Assembly: GCF_018691265.1 (NCBI RefSeq)
Contig: NW_024881282.1
Span: forward strand, 51,901,122 to 51,965,121
Length of the DNA: 64,000 bases
Reading direction: 5' to 3'
Source: Tyto alba
Lineage: Eukaryota > Chordata > Aves > Strigiformes > Tytonidae
The position numbers and the translations under genes are program-made. How positions within the stretch are numbered: position 1 is the stretch's first letter; every line of letters starts with the position of its first letter. The notes below the pieces were generated by a model. It did not search any database and was not told the origin of the DNA. It saw only the letters and a program-made list of their open reading frames with translations. Positions 62,464-64,000 of this stretch are shown here, in pieces.

Positions 62464-64000
62464 AAAAGTAGAGGTAAGACAAGCCTAGAACAAAGAAAGT
62501 AAAAATGTGGTTTTCTTCCACCTTTTAATCATCCTCTCATACTAAATAGAGTTTGCATAAGAAGGAGAATCTATACTCACTCTCAACATCTTTTAAAATG
62601 TTCTAAGACCTAAGCCATTTAAAAATATATGATTTTTCCCATTGTTTTTGTGAAGCAGGGCTTAGATGCTGAGCTGGAGACATTAAAGCATTTAGGATAT
62701 GTCTCACCATCAATCAAACAGAGGTCCAAGTCTGTTGTCTCAGCCAGTAATCCTTATTTTAAAAGTAAACCCTTAAGCTCGGTAAGTGGTTGCCTCAGGA
62801 GGGCCTGAACACAGTCAACACTGGGTTCTCATTAATGTATTGTGGATAATTTAGGCATGAGCAGGACTGTGTACACTACAGTGTGGTCTTTCAGCAGATC
62901 ATGCTGAGAACAGTGTAGGCACTTCAAAATGCAGCAACCTACAAATGCTAGCATTGCAGATGGAAAGCACACAGGTCAGGGCTCGACTAGCTCTCAGACG
63001 CACACTTTGTTGTTTGGTACATGTGTAAGGTTTGCAACTCCACCCTCCCCAGAAAAAAAAAAAAAAAATCCAGCAGAGCATCACCTGTAACTTGGGATAA
63101 AATTGTATTTCAATACAATTATAAAAAATGAGGTTATATATTCAGAGCAAGAGTGCAGAAAATCACTGCTACAAATCAGTTTGCTGGTACATATTCATAC
63201 TGACATGAGGGTATATGAAGCTAAACTGGCTTGCCAGGTTCAGATGTTTGTTGGCCTTTATTCCAGTGTGTGTTCTGTTGAGGCTAAACTTTATTCTGTG
63301 TTCAAGGGTTTGCTCTTTCTGCTGTTTAAGAACACATAAGTCACCACTTCTATAACAGTATTAAGACAAAACAAAGGATGTTTTAGTGGTCAGTGAGTAC
63401 ACCCTGAAGAGATACTCTGAGATCCTATGAGTCTGCAAGCCTATGAGTAATTTTTTATCCTTAAGCTATTACAGCTATTTTGTGGGAGATTATCTCACAA
63501 TATATTTGTATTTTAGTGCTGGAAAATTGCATATTAAGAAAAATGCTTTCCCTTTCACCAGACCATGCCAATGTTTCTAATTTTCTCTATTATATATTTT
63601 ATATATAATTTCTGTATTCTTATAGTATTAATATTCATTAGAACGTTACTCCTTTGTGTAAACTCACAGCATGTATAATAGGAGGAGAAGGGTTCTTGTT
63701 TTCCTCTCTCATACAGCTGAGGCAATCCTGATGGAGTCAGTGGAGTAGCATTAATACAAAATTAATCTCAGGGAAAAAGCCTAATGCTGGCTGATTCTTT
63801 TCAGCTGCTGGCACACCCTTCTTTATGTACTCAGAAAAAAAGTGAACTTCTGGAACAAGAAAAGAAGGAAATGATGTATGTGTCATTGGCCCTTCTTCTT
63901 CTGTGGACCCTTCCACCTCATCTGTGAGGCTCCTCCATTCCCCCAGCTACACAAACAAGGGAGATGTGATATTTGAAAAGACATAATTTAAAACCACTGG
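62464..64000. other. Intergenic DNA to the window end, no gene seen
   Basis: AT-rich, including a TATATA-rich stretch near 63,590-63,610 and an A run at 63,053-63,068. I recognise no gene or transposon. Confidence 0.6.

Noticed and set aside
1..64000. CRISPR arrays, bacterial-type operons, tRNA or rRNA genes
   Set aside because: None was seen. Repeat content and gene structure are those of a vertebrate nuclear genome.

Overview
This is a vertebrate nuclear window, almost certainly from a bird. It carries one recognisable protein-coding gene, DYRK2, on the minus strand. The evidence for a bird is the DYRK2 protein itself (close to vertebrate DYRK2, two residues shorter than human near the start of the short form), several chicken-repeat-1 (CR1) LINE fragments with the ATTCTRTG octamer tail, and a solo LTR of a type I associate with avian endogenous retroviruses. 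The species cannot be named from the sequence. The LTR makes a non-galliform bird somewhat more likely, but that is inference from memory.

Layout. Positions 1-42,229 lie downstream of DYRK2 and look like gene-poor intergenic DNA: three short old or truncated transposon fragments (MIR-like at 4.1 kb, CR1 at 16.7 and 25.2 kb), microsatellites and homopolymers, two small orphan CpG-rich patches (12.1-12.5 and 16.0-16.4 kb), several AT-rich stretches that resemble conserved non-coding DNA, and a perfect 75-bp dispersed duplication (32.6 and 34.6 kb). Positions 42,230-57,332 hold DYRK2 from poly(A) region to initiator ATG: a 3' UTR of about 4.2 kb, a large last coding exon (46,404-48,005), an 8.4-kb intron, a 137-bp second exon (56,426-56,562), a 715-bp GC-rich intron and a first coding exon (57,278-57,332). 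A CpG island at about 56.2-58.15 kb covers the first two exons and the presumed promoter. Positions 58.2-64 kb are upstream intergenic sequence with the solo LTR and two more CR1 pieces.

Expression logic. Spliced in order, the three coding exons give a 597-residue long isoform. The 526-residue short isoform starts at an internal ATG in the last exon. Exon 2 is not a multiple of three, so skipping it would end the long frame seven bases before that internal ATG. An out-of-frame upstream ATG overlaps the long-form start. The 3' UTR contains a perfect 13-bp hairpin that buries a miR-221/222 seed match. These three points are the most interesting regulatory observations. I found no sign of a wholly new multi-gene system; the other long open frames are GC-rich or chance frames with no recognisable family.
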